A stretch of DNA of 64,000 nucleotides from Streptomyces galbus. GTDB lineage: Bacteria > Actinomycetota > Actinomycetes > Streptomycetales > Streptomycetaceae. Shown piece after piece: positions 37,734-46,094 of the stretch. Location: positions 392,584 to 456,583 of the forward strand of contig NZ_SZPR01000019.1 in assembly GCF_005280195.1 (NCBI RefSeq), read 5' to 3'. The notes beneath the pieces were generated by a model. That model was not told where the DNA came from and searched no databases. It saw only the letters and a program-made list of their open reading frames with translations. A program made the translations under genes and the position numbers. The first letter of the stretch is position 1. Each line of letters starts with the position of its first letter.

Positions 37734-40262
37734 CTACTCCGCCTTGATCGCCTGGAGCATGTTCAGCCGCGCCGCCCTGCGGGCCGGCCACAGCGCGGCC
37801 AGGACGCCCACCGCGGCCGCCAGCGCCAGGAACGCGGCCATCCGCGCCCACGGCAGCACCAGTTCGTACGTCGCCATCCTGGTGCCCAGCAACTCACCGG
37901 CCGCCCAGCCGAAGAACACGCCCAGACCGATGCCGAGCACGCCGCCGAACAGCGAGATCACCAGGGACTCCAGCCGCACCATCCGCTTCACCGACCGGCG
38001 CTCCAGCCCGATGGCGCGCAGCATGCCGATCTCCTGGGACCGCTCGAACACCGACATCGCGAGGGTGTTGATGACGCCGAGCACCGCCACGATCACCGCC
38101 ATCGCGAGCAGGCCGTAGAGCATGTTCAGCATCAGCGTGAACATCTGGGCGATCTCCTCGGACAGGTCCTCCTTGCTCTGCACCCGGATGGCCGGATTGG
38201 AGCCGAGGGCCTTCTCCAGCCGGTCCTTCGTCGCCCCGGAGGCGCCACCCGACGTCTTCACCATGACCTGCATGTCGGCCGGATCGCTCTGGTGCGGGGT
38301 GAGCGCGGCGGTGTCCAGCATGATGCCCTGGATCAGCTCGTTGCCCTCGTAGACCCCGGCGACCGTCAGCCGCTGCGCCTTGCCGTCCTCGTAGTGCACG
38401 GTGAACGCCGAGCCGGCCTTCCAGCCGTGGGAGTCGGCGGTGTCCTGGTCGACGACGACCCGGTCGCCGCCCACCGTGAAGGAGCCGTCGTCGACCTTCA
38501 GGTCGGTCAGGTCGCCGATGGCGGAGCCGTTCACACCGGTCAGGTACTCGGTCCGCCCGTCGATGCGGGAGGGGGCGTTGCGCAGCGGGCTGGTGGTGGT
38601 CACCCCGTCGGTGTCCTTCAGCTTCCGCTCGACACCGGGCGACAGTTCGTTGCCGTTGGCCATCGACACGACGTAGTCGGCGCGGATCGCGGCCGAGGCC
38701 ATCTTGTCGATCGACTTCTGCAGGCTGCCCGCCATCACCGTCATGCCGGTGATCAGGGTCAGGCCGATCATCAGCGCGGACGCGGTGGCCGCCGTGCGGC
38801 GCGGGTTGCGCACGGAGTTCTGCCGGGCCAGCCGGCCCGAGACCCCGAAGGCGCGCAGCAGGGGCGCCGCGGCCGCGATCAGCGGACGCGACAGCAGCGG
38901 TGTCAGGATGAACACGCCGATGATGAGCAGCACCGCGCCGAAGCCCATCGGGGCCTGCCCGTCGGAGCCGGACAGGGTGGTGGCGTACAGGACGACCGTG
39001 ACGCCGGCCGCGGAGAACAGGGCGCCCAGGGTGTTGCGCAGCACCAGCGACTTGGTGGTCGCCTTGGCGTGCACGCTGCTCATCGCGGCGACCGGCGGGA
39101 TCTTCGCGGCGCGCCGGCCCGGCAGCCAGGCCGCGAGCATGGTGACGAACACGCCGACGACCAGGGCGGTGGCGACCGTGCCGGGCGAGACCACCAGCGG
39201 CCCGTCCGGGACGGTGGCGCCGAGGCCGCCCATCAGCGAGCGCAGTCCGGCCCCGATGCCGATGCCGGCCACCAGGCCGCTCACCCCGGCCACCGTGCCG
39301 ACCACGAACGCCTCGATCAGCACCGACCGGGTCACCTGGCGGCGCGAGGCGCCGACCGCGCGCAGCAGCGCCAGCTCCTTGGTGCGCTGGGCCACCAGCA
39401 TGGTGAAGGTGTTGGCGATGATGAACGTGCTGACGAACAGGGCGATCCCGGCGAACACCAGCAGGCCCTGCTTCAGCCCGCTCATCTGCGAGGAGATCAG
39501 CTCGGCCTGGTCGTCGGCCAGGCGCTCGCCGGTGGTGGTCTCGGTGGTGGCGCGGGGGAGCGCCCGGTCCAGGGCGGCCTTCAGCGCGGTCTGGCTGGTG
39601 CCGGGCGCGGCCTTGACGTCGATCTCGTCGTAGGTGCCCGCCTTGCCGAACAGCTTCTGCGCGGTCGGCGTGTCGAACAGGGCGAGGCTGCCGCCGGCGG
39701 CGACGTTGCCGTCGTCGGTGGTGAACACGCCGGTGATCCGCGGCTCCAGCACGGGGCCGTCGACGGACATCCGCACGGTGTCGCCGACCGCGTAGCCCGC
39801 GCGCCGCGCGGTCTGGGAGTCGATGGCGACCTCCCGCGCGCCGTGCGGGGCCCGGCCCTCCTTCAGCGGGTAGCGCGGGTCGTCGGTGCCCCAGTAGTTG
39901 CCGCCCTGCGACTGGAAGCCGCCGCCGATGAGCTTGCCGTCCTTGTCGGCGAGCGCGGTGAAGCCGTCGACCACGCCGATCGCGGAGGCGGCCCCCGGCA
40001 CCTTCGCGCTCGTCCTGAGCTGCGCCTCGGTCAGGTCGGGGGTGCGGCCGACGGTGTCGCCGGTGTCCTCGCCGCTCTCGGGGCGTACGGCGACGTCGAC
40101 CTGGTCGAAGCCCTTGGCGGAGCTCTGCTGGTAGGCGTCGGAGATGGTGTTGGTGAAGACCAGGGTCCCCGACACGAATGCGACGCCGAGCATCACGGCG
40201 AGCACGGTCATGAGGAGCCTGGCCTTGTGCGCGAGCACGTTGCGCAAGGCGGTACGGAACAT
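37734..40262 (-). CDS. ABC transporter permease with two FtsX domains (second system)
   Basis: 842 residues, a paralogue of the permease at 8838-11417: N-terminal helix (LLMTVLAVMLGVAFVSGTLVF), extracytoplasmic MacB-like core, first FtsX domain with LVAQRTKELALLRAVGASRRQV, further helices, and the second FtsX domain with MSVFERSQEIGMLRAIGLERRSV near the C-terminus. It should work with the ATPase encoded 70 bases upstream in the same direction as an exporter for an envelope or peptide substrate. Start is ATG 40262. There is no substrate-binding protein or two-component regulator next to it. Confidence 0.93.
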   Translation of the reverse strand: MFRTALRNVLAHKARLLMTVLAVMLGVAFVSGTLVFTNTISDAYQQSSAKGFDQVDVAVRPESGEDTGDTVGRTPDLTEAQLRTSAKVPGAASAIGVVDGFTALADKDGKLIGGGFQSQGGNYWGTDDPRYPLKEGRAPHGAREVAIDSQTARRAGYAVGDTVRMSVDGPVLEPRITGVFTTDDGNVAAGGSLALFDTPTAQKLFGKAGTYDEIDVKAAPGTSQTALKAALDRALPRATTETTTGERLADDQAELISSQMSGLKQGLLVFAGIALFVSTFIIANTFTMLVAQRTKELALLRAVGASRRQVTRSVLIEAFVVGTVAGVSGLVAGIGIGAGLRSLMGGLGATVPDGPLVVSPGTVATALVVGVFVTMLAAWLPGRRAAKIPPVAAMSSVHAKATTKSLVLRNTLGALFSAAGVTVVLYATTLSGSDGQAPMGFGAVLLIIGVFILTPLLSRPLIAAAAPLLRAFGVSGRLARQNSVRNPRRTAATASALMIGLTLITGMTVMAGSLQKSIDKMASAAIRADYVVSMANGNELSPGVERKLKDTDGVTTTSPLRNAPSRIDGRTEYLTGVNGSAIGDLTDLKVDDGSFTVGGDRVVVDQDTADSHGWKAGSAFTVHYEDGKAQRLTVAGVYEGNELIQGIMLDTAALTPHQSDPADMQVMVKTSGGASGATKDRLEKALGSNPAIRVQSKEDLSEEIAQMFTLMLNMLYGLLAMAVIVAVLGVINTLAMSVFERSQEIGMLRAIGLERRSVKRMVRLESLVISLFGGVLGIGLGVFFGWAAGELLGTRMATYELVLPWARMAAFLALAAAVGVLAALWPARRAARLNMLQAIKAE

Positions 40263-40332
40263 GGGTGGTCTCAGTCCAGGGTGGGTGACGGGGCCGGGAG
40301 CGACGGCTCGGGGCGGGGGCCGGGGACGGCGG

Positions 40333-41106
40333 TCAGCTCGTGCGGCCCTTGGTGTCGAAGCGCTTCATCCGGTCGAGCACGGAGTCGGCCGTGGGCGCGT
40401 TCATCTCGTCGACGATCCGCCCGTCCGCGAGGAAGACGACCCGGTCCGCGTAGGCCGCGGCGACCGGGTCGTGGGTCACCATGACGACGGTCTGGCCCAG
40501 CTCCCGCACGGAGTTGCGCAGGAAGCCCAGCACCTCGGCGCCGGAGCGGGAGTCGAGGTTCCCGGTGGGCTCGTCGCCGAAGATGATGTCGGGCCGGGAG
40601 GCGAGCGCGCGGGCGACGGCGACGCGCTGCTGCTGGCCGCCGGAGAGCTGCGCGGGCCGGTGGCCGAGCCGCCCGGACAGGCCGACCATCTCGATGACGG
40701 TGTCCAGCCACTGCCGGTCCGGCTTGCGGCCGGCGATGTCCATGGGGAGCGTGATGTTCTCCAGCGCGGTGAGCGTCGGCAGCAGGTTGAACGCCTGGAA
40801 GATGAACCCGATCTTGTCCCGGCGCAACCGCGTGAGCTGCTTGTCCTTCAGCGAGCCCAGCTCCGTGTCACCGATGCGCACGGACCCGGAGGAGAAGGTG
40901 TCGAGCCCGGCCACGCAGTGCATCAGCGTGGACTTGCCGGAGCCGGAGGGCCCCATGATCGCGGTGAACTCGGCCTGGTGGAAGTCGACGGAGACCCGGT
41001 CCAGGGCGACCACCTGGGTCTCGCCCTGTCCGTAGATCTTCGACAGCTCCGTGGCGCGGGCGGCCACGGCGGTGGTCCGGGAAGCGGCGAGAGGGCTGGT
41101 GGTCAC
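40333..41106 (-). CDS. ABC transporter ATP-binding protein (second system)
   Basis: 257 residues with GPSGSGKST (Walker A), FIFQAFNLLPTL, LSGGQQQRVAVARAL (signature), IIFGDEPTGNLDS (Walker B) and VTHDPVAA (switch). Very similar to the ATPase at 8053-8841, including the AENIT-like ALENITLPMDIAGRKPDR stretch. I chose GTG 41106 (VTTSPLAASRT) with GGAG nine bases upstream; the longer reading frame to 41325 runs through non-conserved sequence. First gene of a two-gene exporter operon. Confidence 0.93.
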   Translation of the reverse strand: MTTSPLAASRTTAVAARATELSKIYGQGETQVVALDRVSVDFHQAEFTAIMGPSGSGKSTLMHCVAGLDTFSSGSVRIGDTELGSLKDKQLTRLRRDKIGFIFQAFNLLPTLTALENITLPMDIAGRKPDRQWLDTVIEMVGLSGRLGHRPAQLSGGQQQRVAVARALASRPDIIFGDEPTGNLDSRSGAEVLGFLRNSVRELGQTVVMVTHDPVAAAYADRVVFLADGRIVDEMNAPTADSVLDRMKRFDTKGRTS

Positions 41107-41525
41107 GGGGTGATGCTCCGATCGCGGGACGGTGGTGGGAGGGACACCACCATCCTCACGGCCGGAAGCCGCCGTGGAGTCAGTCGCTGTTCCGGTATCG
41201 GGGGCAGACTCCGGGCGGACAGGCGGGCCGTGTGTCATACCTGGGGATGACCCCCGCCCCGGAGACGAGCGCACCGCCCGTCCGGGCCGCCGCACGGGCG
41301 GTTGTGCGAAGAACCGGTGAGGCACCTTGGTTCAAGCGGTGAAATCCCGTCATTCCGCATGTGCCGCTGACCGCTGCCAGGAGGCCTTCTGGCACGTGTG
41401 GATGGCGCGATCCCGGTGCTGATGCACCCTCAGACGTCAATAAAATAAGACAACATCGAGCCGTCCGGCCCCTGTTCGCAGGACGGGTCCCGATAGTCTC
41501 GGCCTCGACGCGGAGCCCTTGACTT
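41107..41525. other. Region between the ABC operon and bldA
   Basis: 419 bases with divergent promoters. The ABC-proximal part has no clear promoter. An AT-rich stretch (41437-41457, AATAAAATAAGACAAC) is exceptional in this genome and lies just above the bldA promoter. I see no gene. Confidence 0.6.
41471..41499 (+). promoter_or_regulatory. Probable bldA promoter
   Basis: -10-like TAGTCT (41494-41499) with a CCTGTT/CTGTTC -35-like element (41471-41477), 16-17 bases apart; transcription would start near 41506, about 20 bases before the mature tRNA end. Confidence 0.5.
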
Positions 41526-41609
41526 GCCCAGATGGTGGAATGCAGACACGGCGAGCTTAAACCTCGCTGCCCCTTCGTGGGCGTGCCGGTTCAAGTCCGG
41601 CTCTGGGCA
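41526..41609 (+). tRNA. bldA: tRNA-Leu(UAA), the developmental tRNA BldA
   Basis: An 84-base class II tRNA: acceptor GCCCAGA (41526-41532) with TCTGGGC (41602-41608) and discriminator A; anticodon stem GCGAG/CTCGC (41551-41567) with loop CTTAAAC, anticodon TAA at 41558-41560; a long variable arm (CCCCTTCGTGGGC); T-loop GGTTCAAGTCC. The 3' CCA is not encoded (CCT follows). It is the only tRNA reading UUA codons in Streptomyces, where TTA-containing genes for aerial growth and antibiotics depend on it. Confidence 0.97.
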
Positions 41610-41618
41610 CCTCCGACC

Positions 41619-41635
41619 GGCGCGGTGGCCGCGCC
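41619..41635 (+). terminator. Hairpin after bldA
   Basis: GGCGCGG-TGG-CCGCGCC (41619-41635), 7-bp perfect stem, ten bases after the tRNA, followed by CTCCTTCC. Confidence 0.65.
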
Positions 41636-41870
41636 CTCCTTCCAGGCGTCGACCGCATCCCCCCACAGCCGGTGGAGAAGTCTCCGGCCGGTACCGGACG
41701 TGTCCCAGCTCGGTCATGACGGCCGCCCGCCCGCTGCCGGGAATCACACGGACGCGTAGCGTGTTCCGCGATACGGGCAGGGAAAGATCCTCCTCAAGCA
41801 CTAGAGTCAATCCTTTGCCTTTCCATTACTCTTGAGCCAAGGCCGCGCGAGGTGGCCATGGAGGAGTGAA

Positions 41871-42773
41871 ATGAGGAGCAGAAACCCGGTCTTCTCGCGA
41901 CGGGGGTTCAGCCGCGACAACGGCTACGCGGGCTTCGACGCCGCGCCGCAGGCCGGGGGACCCGCCGTCGCCACGCAGGGCAACCCGTACGCACAGCAGG
42001 CGGGCAACCCCTACGCGCAGAACCCGTACGCCACCGACCCCTACGCCCAGCAGGCCGCCGGTGCGCCCCCCGCCCCGGTGACCACCGCCGGCCGGATGAC
42101 GATGGACGACGTCGTCGCGCGCACCGCGACCACGCTCGGCATCCTGGTCGTCACGGCCGCCCTGGCCTGGGCGCTGCTGCCGGTCGACGACGCCCACATC
42201 GGCCGGTCCTACGGCATCGGCATCGGTGCCGCGCTCGTCGCGATGGTGCTGGCGTTCGTCCAGTCCTTCAAGCGCCGGCCGGCCCCCGCGCTGATCCTGT
42301 CGTACGCCGCCCTGGAGGGCGTCTTCCTCGGCGTCGTCTCCAGCGTCGTCGACAACCGCATCGCCAGCGGCGCGGCCATGCAGGCCGTGATCGGCACCAT
42401 GGCGGTCTTCGCCGCGGTGCTGGTGGCGTACAAGGCGGGCTGGATCCGCGTCACGCGGCGGTTCTACGGCTTCGTGATGGCGGCGGCGCTCGGCTTCGTG
42501 CTGCTGATGGCGGTGAACCTGCTGTTCGCGGTCTTCGGCGGCGGTGACGGCCTCGGCTTCCGCAGCGGCGCGCTCGGCGTGGTCTTCGGTGTCATCGGCG
42601 TCATCCTCGGCGCGCTCTTCCTCGCCCTGGACTTCAAGCAGGTCGAGGACGGCGTGGCCTACGGCGCCCCGCGCGAGGAGGCCTGGCTCGCGGCCTTCGG
42701 CCTCACGCTGACGCTGGTGTGGATCTACCTCGAGTTCCTGCGGCTCATCGCGATCCTGAACAGCAACGACTAG
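41871..42773 (+). CDS. Bax inhibitor-1/YccA-family membrane protein
   Basis: 300 residues. The cytoplasmic N-terminus has NPYAQ/NPYAT/DPYAQ repeats (about 38-62), followed by TAGRMTMDDVVARTATTLGILVVTAALAWALLP and about seven transmembrane helices (ALILSYAALEGVFLGVVSSVV; GFVMAAALGFVLLMAVNLLF; LGVVFGVIGVILGALFLALDFKQVEDG), as in the actinobacterial Bax1-I branch. Relatives form proton-sensitive calcium leak channels (BsYetJ); the YccA branch modulates FtsH. The acidic DFKQVEDG in helix 6 fits the pore aspartate. ATG 41871 follows GGAGGAG. A 12-bp terminator follows. Confidence 0.88.
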   Translation: MRSRNPVFSRRGFSRDNGYAGFDAAPQAGGPAVATQGNPYAQQAGNPYAQNPYATDPYAQQAAGAPPAPVTTAGRMTMDDVVARTATTLGILVVTAALAWALLPVDDAHIGRSYGIGIGAALVAMVLAFVQSFKRRPAPALILSYAALEGVFLGVVSSVVDNRIASGAAMQAVIGTMAVFAAVLVAYKAGWIRVTRRFYGFVMAAALGFVLLMAVNLLFAVFGGGDGLGFRSGALGVVFGVIGVILGALFLALDFKQVEDGVAYGAPREEAWLAAFGLTLTLVWIYLEFLRLIAILNSND

Positions 42774-42810
42774 CGAGGAGCCGCACGCGCGCACGCGCGC
42801 GGCCAGGCGA

Positions 42811-42838
42811 AAGGGCCCCGGGTTCTCCCGGGGCCCTT
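42811..42838 (+). terminator. Terminator of the Bax inhibitor-1 family gene
   Basis: AAGGGCCCCGGG-TTCT-CCCGGGGCCCTT, a perfect 12-bp stem with a 4-base loop. Confidence 0.9.
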
Positions 42839-42893
42839 CGTCGTCGTCCCCCGTCGTCCCCCGTCGTCGTCCTGAGTCGTCGTCCGTCGTCGT
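42839..42893. repeat. CGTCGTC simple repeat
   Basis: Irregular CGTCGTC/CCCCGTCGTC repeats fill the gap between the terminator and the convergent DUF4287 gene. No protein or structured RNA is apparent. Confidence 0.7.
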
Positions 42894-42899
42894 GCGCGC

Positions 42900-43130
42900 C
42901 TAGAGCAGCTTGCGCGCGGCCCTCCTCAGGTCGTACTCGTGGATGATCGCCTTGGCGTGGCCGTACGCGAGGTTGTGCTCGTGGCGCAGCCAGCTGACCT
43001 TCTCCTCGAAGCGGAAGAGGGCCGGGCCTTCGTCGACGGTGCGCAGCCAGTCGGAGACTTCACGACCGGTGCAGTGGGGGATGCGGGCGAGCATGTTGCG
43101 ATGGGTCTCCTCGGAGAAGACTTGGGACAT
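42900..43130 (-). CDS. DUF4287 family protein
   Basis: 76 residues (MSQVFSEETHRNMLARIPHCTGREVSDWLRTVDEGP...WLRHEHNLAYGHAKAIIHEYDLRRAARKLL), a complete DUF4287 domain, often fused or adjacent to DUF5655 in other bacteria. All-helical, soluble. ATG 43130 has GGAGG six bases upstream. Function unknown; the YGHAKAIIHEYD motif is the conserved core. Monocistronic and divergent from the next small gene. Confidence 0.85.
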   Translation of the reverse strand: MSQVFSEETHRNMLARIPHCTGREVSDWLRTVDEGPALFRFEEKVSWLRHEHNLAYGHAKAIIHEYDLRRAARKLL

Positions 43131-43234
43131 CGGCGCCTCCGGATGCTGGGTGTGAGCCGGTCCTTCAGGTCACCGTGCCTGAGCGTTCGGCCGTTGGCAA
43201 CAGTGCGGCAGCGGCGCGTACGCTCGGGCCCGTG

Positions 43235-43543
43235 GTGGATACGACGCCGTTGAGCCGAGCCGTTGATCACTTCGCCGACCGGTTGCGGGCGGCACCGCAG
43301 TCGCGCCTGCAGCGCGGGGCGGCGGCCGAGGCGCTCGAGGCGGCCAGGGAACTGGCGCGGTGGGCGCAGGAACTGGAGCGGCCGGGATCGGAGCCGCGGA
43401 TCATGCCGGACGCGGGCATGTTCGCCGCCGCCGACCAACTCTCCGTCGCCGCGAACGACCTGGCGGTCGTGCTGTCCGCCGACGACGAGGTGGAGCGGGC
43501 GGTGCGGGTGATCGAGGAGGCGCAGAAGCGGGCGGGTGTCTGA
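43235..43543 (+). CDS. Small helical protein, unknown family
   Basis: 102 residues, all-helical and soluble (VDTTPLSRAVDHFADRLRA...AAEALEAARELARWAQELERPGSEPRIMPDAGMFAAADQLSVAANDLAVVL). I do not recognise a family. GTG 43235 (or 43232) has no ribosome site, but TACGCT (43219-43224) with TTGGCA/TGGCAA (43194-43200) upstream makes a plausible promoter placing the start point near the GTG, so a leaderless transcript is likely. Codon pattern fits a real gene. Confidence 0.6.
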   Translation: MDTTPLSRAVDHFADRLRAAPQSRLQRGAAAEALEAARELARWAQELERPGSEPRIMPDAGMFAAADQLSVAANDLAVVLSADDEVERAVRVIEEAQKRAGV

Positions 43544-43555
43544 CACCCGCCCCGC

Positions 43556-44335
43556 TCACAGGGACGCGATGACCCGGTCGGCCAGGATGTAGACGTTCTC
43601 CTCGCCGCACGCGAAGGTCAGGGTGTACGCGCCCGAGATGCCCGAGCCGCCGAGGAGCACCGGGGCCTCGCCCGCGGTGAGGGCGGCCGCCAGGCGCTCG
43701 GCGGTCTCGCGGTGACCTGGCGTCATGCACAGGGTGGTGCCGTCGGCGAAGACGTAGACGTCCAGCGTGCCGAGGGGACCGGGGCGCACGTCGGTCAGCT
43801 CCACGCGGGACGCGGCCAGTTCCTCCAGCGTCGCCACGGTGCGCTCGTGGTCGTTGACGACCGGTGACTGCACCGGCACGAAGTCCGGGTGGGAGGGGTG
43901 GCGGCGGCGGGCCGCGGCCAGTTCGGGGGAGTCCGCGGCGAACTCGTCCGGCTCGGTCACCGGCTCCAGCGGCTCCAGACCCGCGAAGTCGGCCTGCCGG
44001 GGCAGGAACAGCTCGCTGTCGGGCAGCCCGAGCAGCGTGGGTGCGTCGGAGGCGTCCCGCGTCTCCTGGGCGGCCCAGAACGCCCGCGCCTCGGCGAGCT
44101 CCCGCTCCCGCTCCTCGGCCAGCGCCTCGGCGACCGCCGCCCGTATCTCGGCGGCGTCAGACGTGGTCCGCGCGGCGGGCACCAGGCCGCGGGCCGCCGC
44201 GGCGTGGTTCTCGGCGAGCTGGACGTGCAGGGCGGCGACCTGCCGGCGCAGCTTCAGCAGGGTGCGCAGGACGGCGACGCCCACGGCACCGGTGGCGGCC
44301 GTGGTGACCAGCAGGGCGATCGGCATGGCGCTCAC
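43556..44335 (-). CDS. Membrane-anchored protein of unknown function
   Basis: 259 residues. One N-terminal helix (MPIALLVTTAATGAVGVAVL), then a coiled-coil stretch (KLRRQVAALHVQLAENHAAAAR; EIRAAVAEALAEERERELAEARAF), an acidic middle and a C-terminal globular region (RPGPLGTLDVYVFADGTTLCMTPGHRETAERLAAAL...GAYTLTFACGEENVYILADRVIASL). No family recognised. GTG 44335 has GGGAG eight bases upstream. The two C-terminal cysteines would be cytoplasmic or extracytoplasmic depending on topology. A possible promoter (GATAGT on the minus strand at 44393-44398) is weak. Confidence 0.7.
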   Translation of the reverse strand: MSAMPIALLVTTAATGAVGVAVLRTLLKLRRQVAALHVQLAENHAAAARGLVPAARTTSDAAEIRAAVAEALAEERERELAEARAFWAAQETRDASDAPTLLGLPDSELFLPRQADFAGLEPLEPVTEPDEFAADSPELAAARRRHPSHPDFVPVQSPVVNDHERTVATLEELAASRVELTDVRPGPLGTLDVYVFADGTTLCMTPGHRETAERLAAALTAGEAPVLLGGSGISGAYTLTFACGEENVYILADRVIASL

Positions 44336-44529
44336 TGACGTACTCCCGGTTCAAAGTCGACCCCCGACTTCCTACATCAGCTTGAAGGGCGGACTATCCA
44401 GCTGTCAGTGCGTAACGTCACGAAACGGGCAGGACTTTGGACCTGGGGTTCGGTGATGCAGCGCCTCTGAACTGCGCGTTCCCTGATGCGAGCGAGATAG
44501 GTCACATCCTGGGGGAAATTGGATCACAA

Positions 44530-44570
44530 ATCGGCCCGGAGTTCGGTGGTGTCCCGAACTCCGGGCCGAT
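44530..44570 (-). terminator. Terminator of the thiolase gene
   Basis: ATCGGCCCGGAGTTCGG (44530-44546) and its exact inverse (44554-44570) form a 17-bp stem with a 7-base loop, 48 bases beyond the thiolase stop. Confidence 0.9.
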
Positions 44571-44617
44571 GTATCACGGTGAGTGCCGTGAAGGTCACGC
44601 TCAGGTGGTCAACGGCC

Positions 44618-45838
44618 TCAGCTCAGGCGCTCGATGACCATGGCCATGCCCTGGCCGCCGCCGACGCACATCGTCTCCAGGCCGAACTGCTTGTCGTGGA
44701 ACTGGAGCGAGTTGATCAGCGTGCCGGTGATGCGGGCGCCGGTCATGCCGAAGGGGTGGCCGACGGCGATGGCGCCGCCGTTGACGTTCAGCTTGTCCAG
44801 GTCGATGCCCAGGTCGCGGTAGGAGGGGATCACCTGGGCCGCGAACGCCTCGTTGATCTCGACCAGGTCGATGTCGTCGATGGTCAGGCCGGCCCGGCGC
44901 AGGGCCTGGTTGCTCGCCTCGACCGGGCCGAGGCCCATGATCTCGGGGGAGAGGCCGGAGACGCCGGTGGAGACGATCCGGGCGAGCGGCGTCAGGCCCA
45001 GCTCGCGGGCCTTGGTGTCGGACATGATGACGACCGCGGCGGCGCCGTCGTTGAGCGGGCAGCAGTTGCCGGCGGTGACCAGGCCGTCGGGGCGGAACAC
45101 CGGCTTCAGCCCGGCGACGCCCTCCATGGTGACGCCGGCGCGGGGGCCGTCGTCCTTGGCGACGACCGAGCCGTCGGGCAGGGTCACCGGGGTGATCTCG
45201 CGCTCCCAGAAGCCGTTCTTGATGGCCTCCTCGGCGAGGTTCTGCGAGCGGACGCCGAACTCGTCCATGTCCTGGCGGGTGACGCCCTTGAGGCGGGCGA
45301 GGTTCTCCGCGGTCTGGCCCATGGCGATGTACGGGTCGGGCAGCAGGCCGTCCTCGCGCGGGTCGTGCCAGCTCGTGCCCTCCTGCTGGGCGACCTCGGC
45401 GGTGCGGGCCTCGGCCTCGGCGAACAGCGGGTTGTGCGTGTCGGGGAGGCTGTCGGAGTTGCCCTTCACGAAGCGGGAGACCATCTCCACGCCCGCCGAG
45501 ATGAACACGTCGCCCTCGCCGGCCTTGATGGCGTGCAGGGCCATGCGGGAGGTCTGCAGGGACGACGAGCAGTAGCGGGTGATCGTGCAGCCGGGGAGGT
45601 GGTCCATCCCCATCTGCACGGCCACGACGCGGGCGAGGTTGTTGCCCTGCTCGCCGCCGGGCAGGCCGCAGCCGAGCATCAGGTCCTCGATGTCCCGCGG
45701 GTCCAGCTCGGGGACCTTGGCGAGGGCCGCCTGGATGATCGTGGCGGTGAGGTCGTCCGGGCGCAGGTCCTTGAGGGAGCCCTTGAAGGCGCGGCCGATC
45801 GGGGAGCGGGCGGTCGAGACGATGACGGCTTCGGGCAT
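44618..45838 (-). CDS. Acetyl-CoA C-acyltransferase (thiolase)
   Basis: 406 residues, full-length thiolase. Nucleophilic Cys90 in TRYCSSSLQT, the His motif AVGHPFGMTGARI (NEAFAAQ precedes it) and the second Cys in CVGGGQGMAM are all intact, so it should be active. It cleaves 3-ketoacyl-CoA in beta-oxidation or condenses acetyl-CoA. ATG 45838 has GGAG six bases upstream; the longer reading lacks family similarity. No other fad genes are beside it. Within the window it is the main fatty-acid degradation gene. Confidence 0.95.
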   Translation of the reverse strand: MPEAVIVSTARSPIGRAFKGSLKDLRPDDLTATIIQAALAKVPELDPRDIEDLMLGCGLPGGEQGNNLARVVAVQMGMDHLPGCTITRYCSSSLQTSRMALHAIKAGEGDVFISAGVEMVSRFVKGNSDSLPDTHNPLFAEAEARTAEVAQQEGTSWHDPREDGLLPDPYIAMGQTAENLARLKGVTRQDMDEFGVRSQNLAEEAIKNGFWEREITPVTLPDGSVVAKDDGPRAGVTMEGVAGLKPVFRPDGLVTAGNCCPLNDGAAAVVIMSDTKARELGLTPLARIVSTGVSGLSPEIMGLGPVEASNQALRRAGLTIDDIDLVEINEAFAAQVIPSYRDLGIDLDKLNVNGGAIAVGHPFGMTGARITGTLINSLQFHDKQFGLETMCVGGGQGMAMVIERLS

Positions 45839-46030
45839 CACGGCTCCAGGGCGGTGCGTCGGAAGGATGGGAGGGCTGGTTGGGAAGTTACCCGGACGTA
45901 TGGCCCGGGTCACGGCTGCGGTCGTGTGACCCTGGCCGCACTTTCCAAGCGCTTGCTTTGTCGCGGCCGGAGGCAGGCCGGGAGGCGGCCGGGCGCCAGC
46001 CCGGGTGACGGGCCGGGTACCGCCGCCCCG

Positions 46031-46094
46031 TCACGCCGTCGGGCGGGCCGGCTCCGTCTCCGTCACGCCGTCGGACGGGCCGGCTCGGCCTCCG
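46031..46094. repeat. 32-bp imperfect tandem repeat at the end of the SGNH hydrolase gene
   Basis: Copies 46031-46062 and 46063-46094 share 29 of 32 bases (both begin TCACGCCGTCGG). The second encodes the last residues and stop of the hydrolase (EPARPTA-stop); the first is just outside the gene. 32 is not a multiple of three, so the copy is out of frame. Confidence 0.85.

Noticed and set aside
42839-42893. A possible CRISPR-like array of CGTCGTC units
   Set aside because: Units are too short and irregular, with no unique spacers; it is a simple-sequence repeat.
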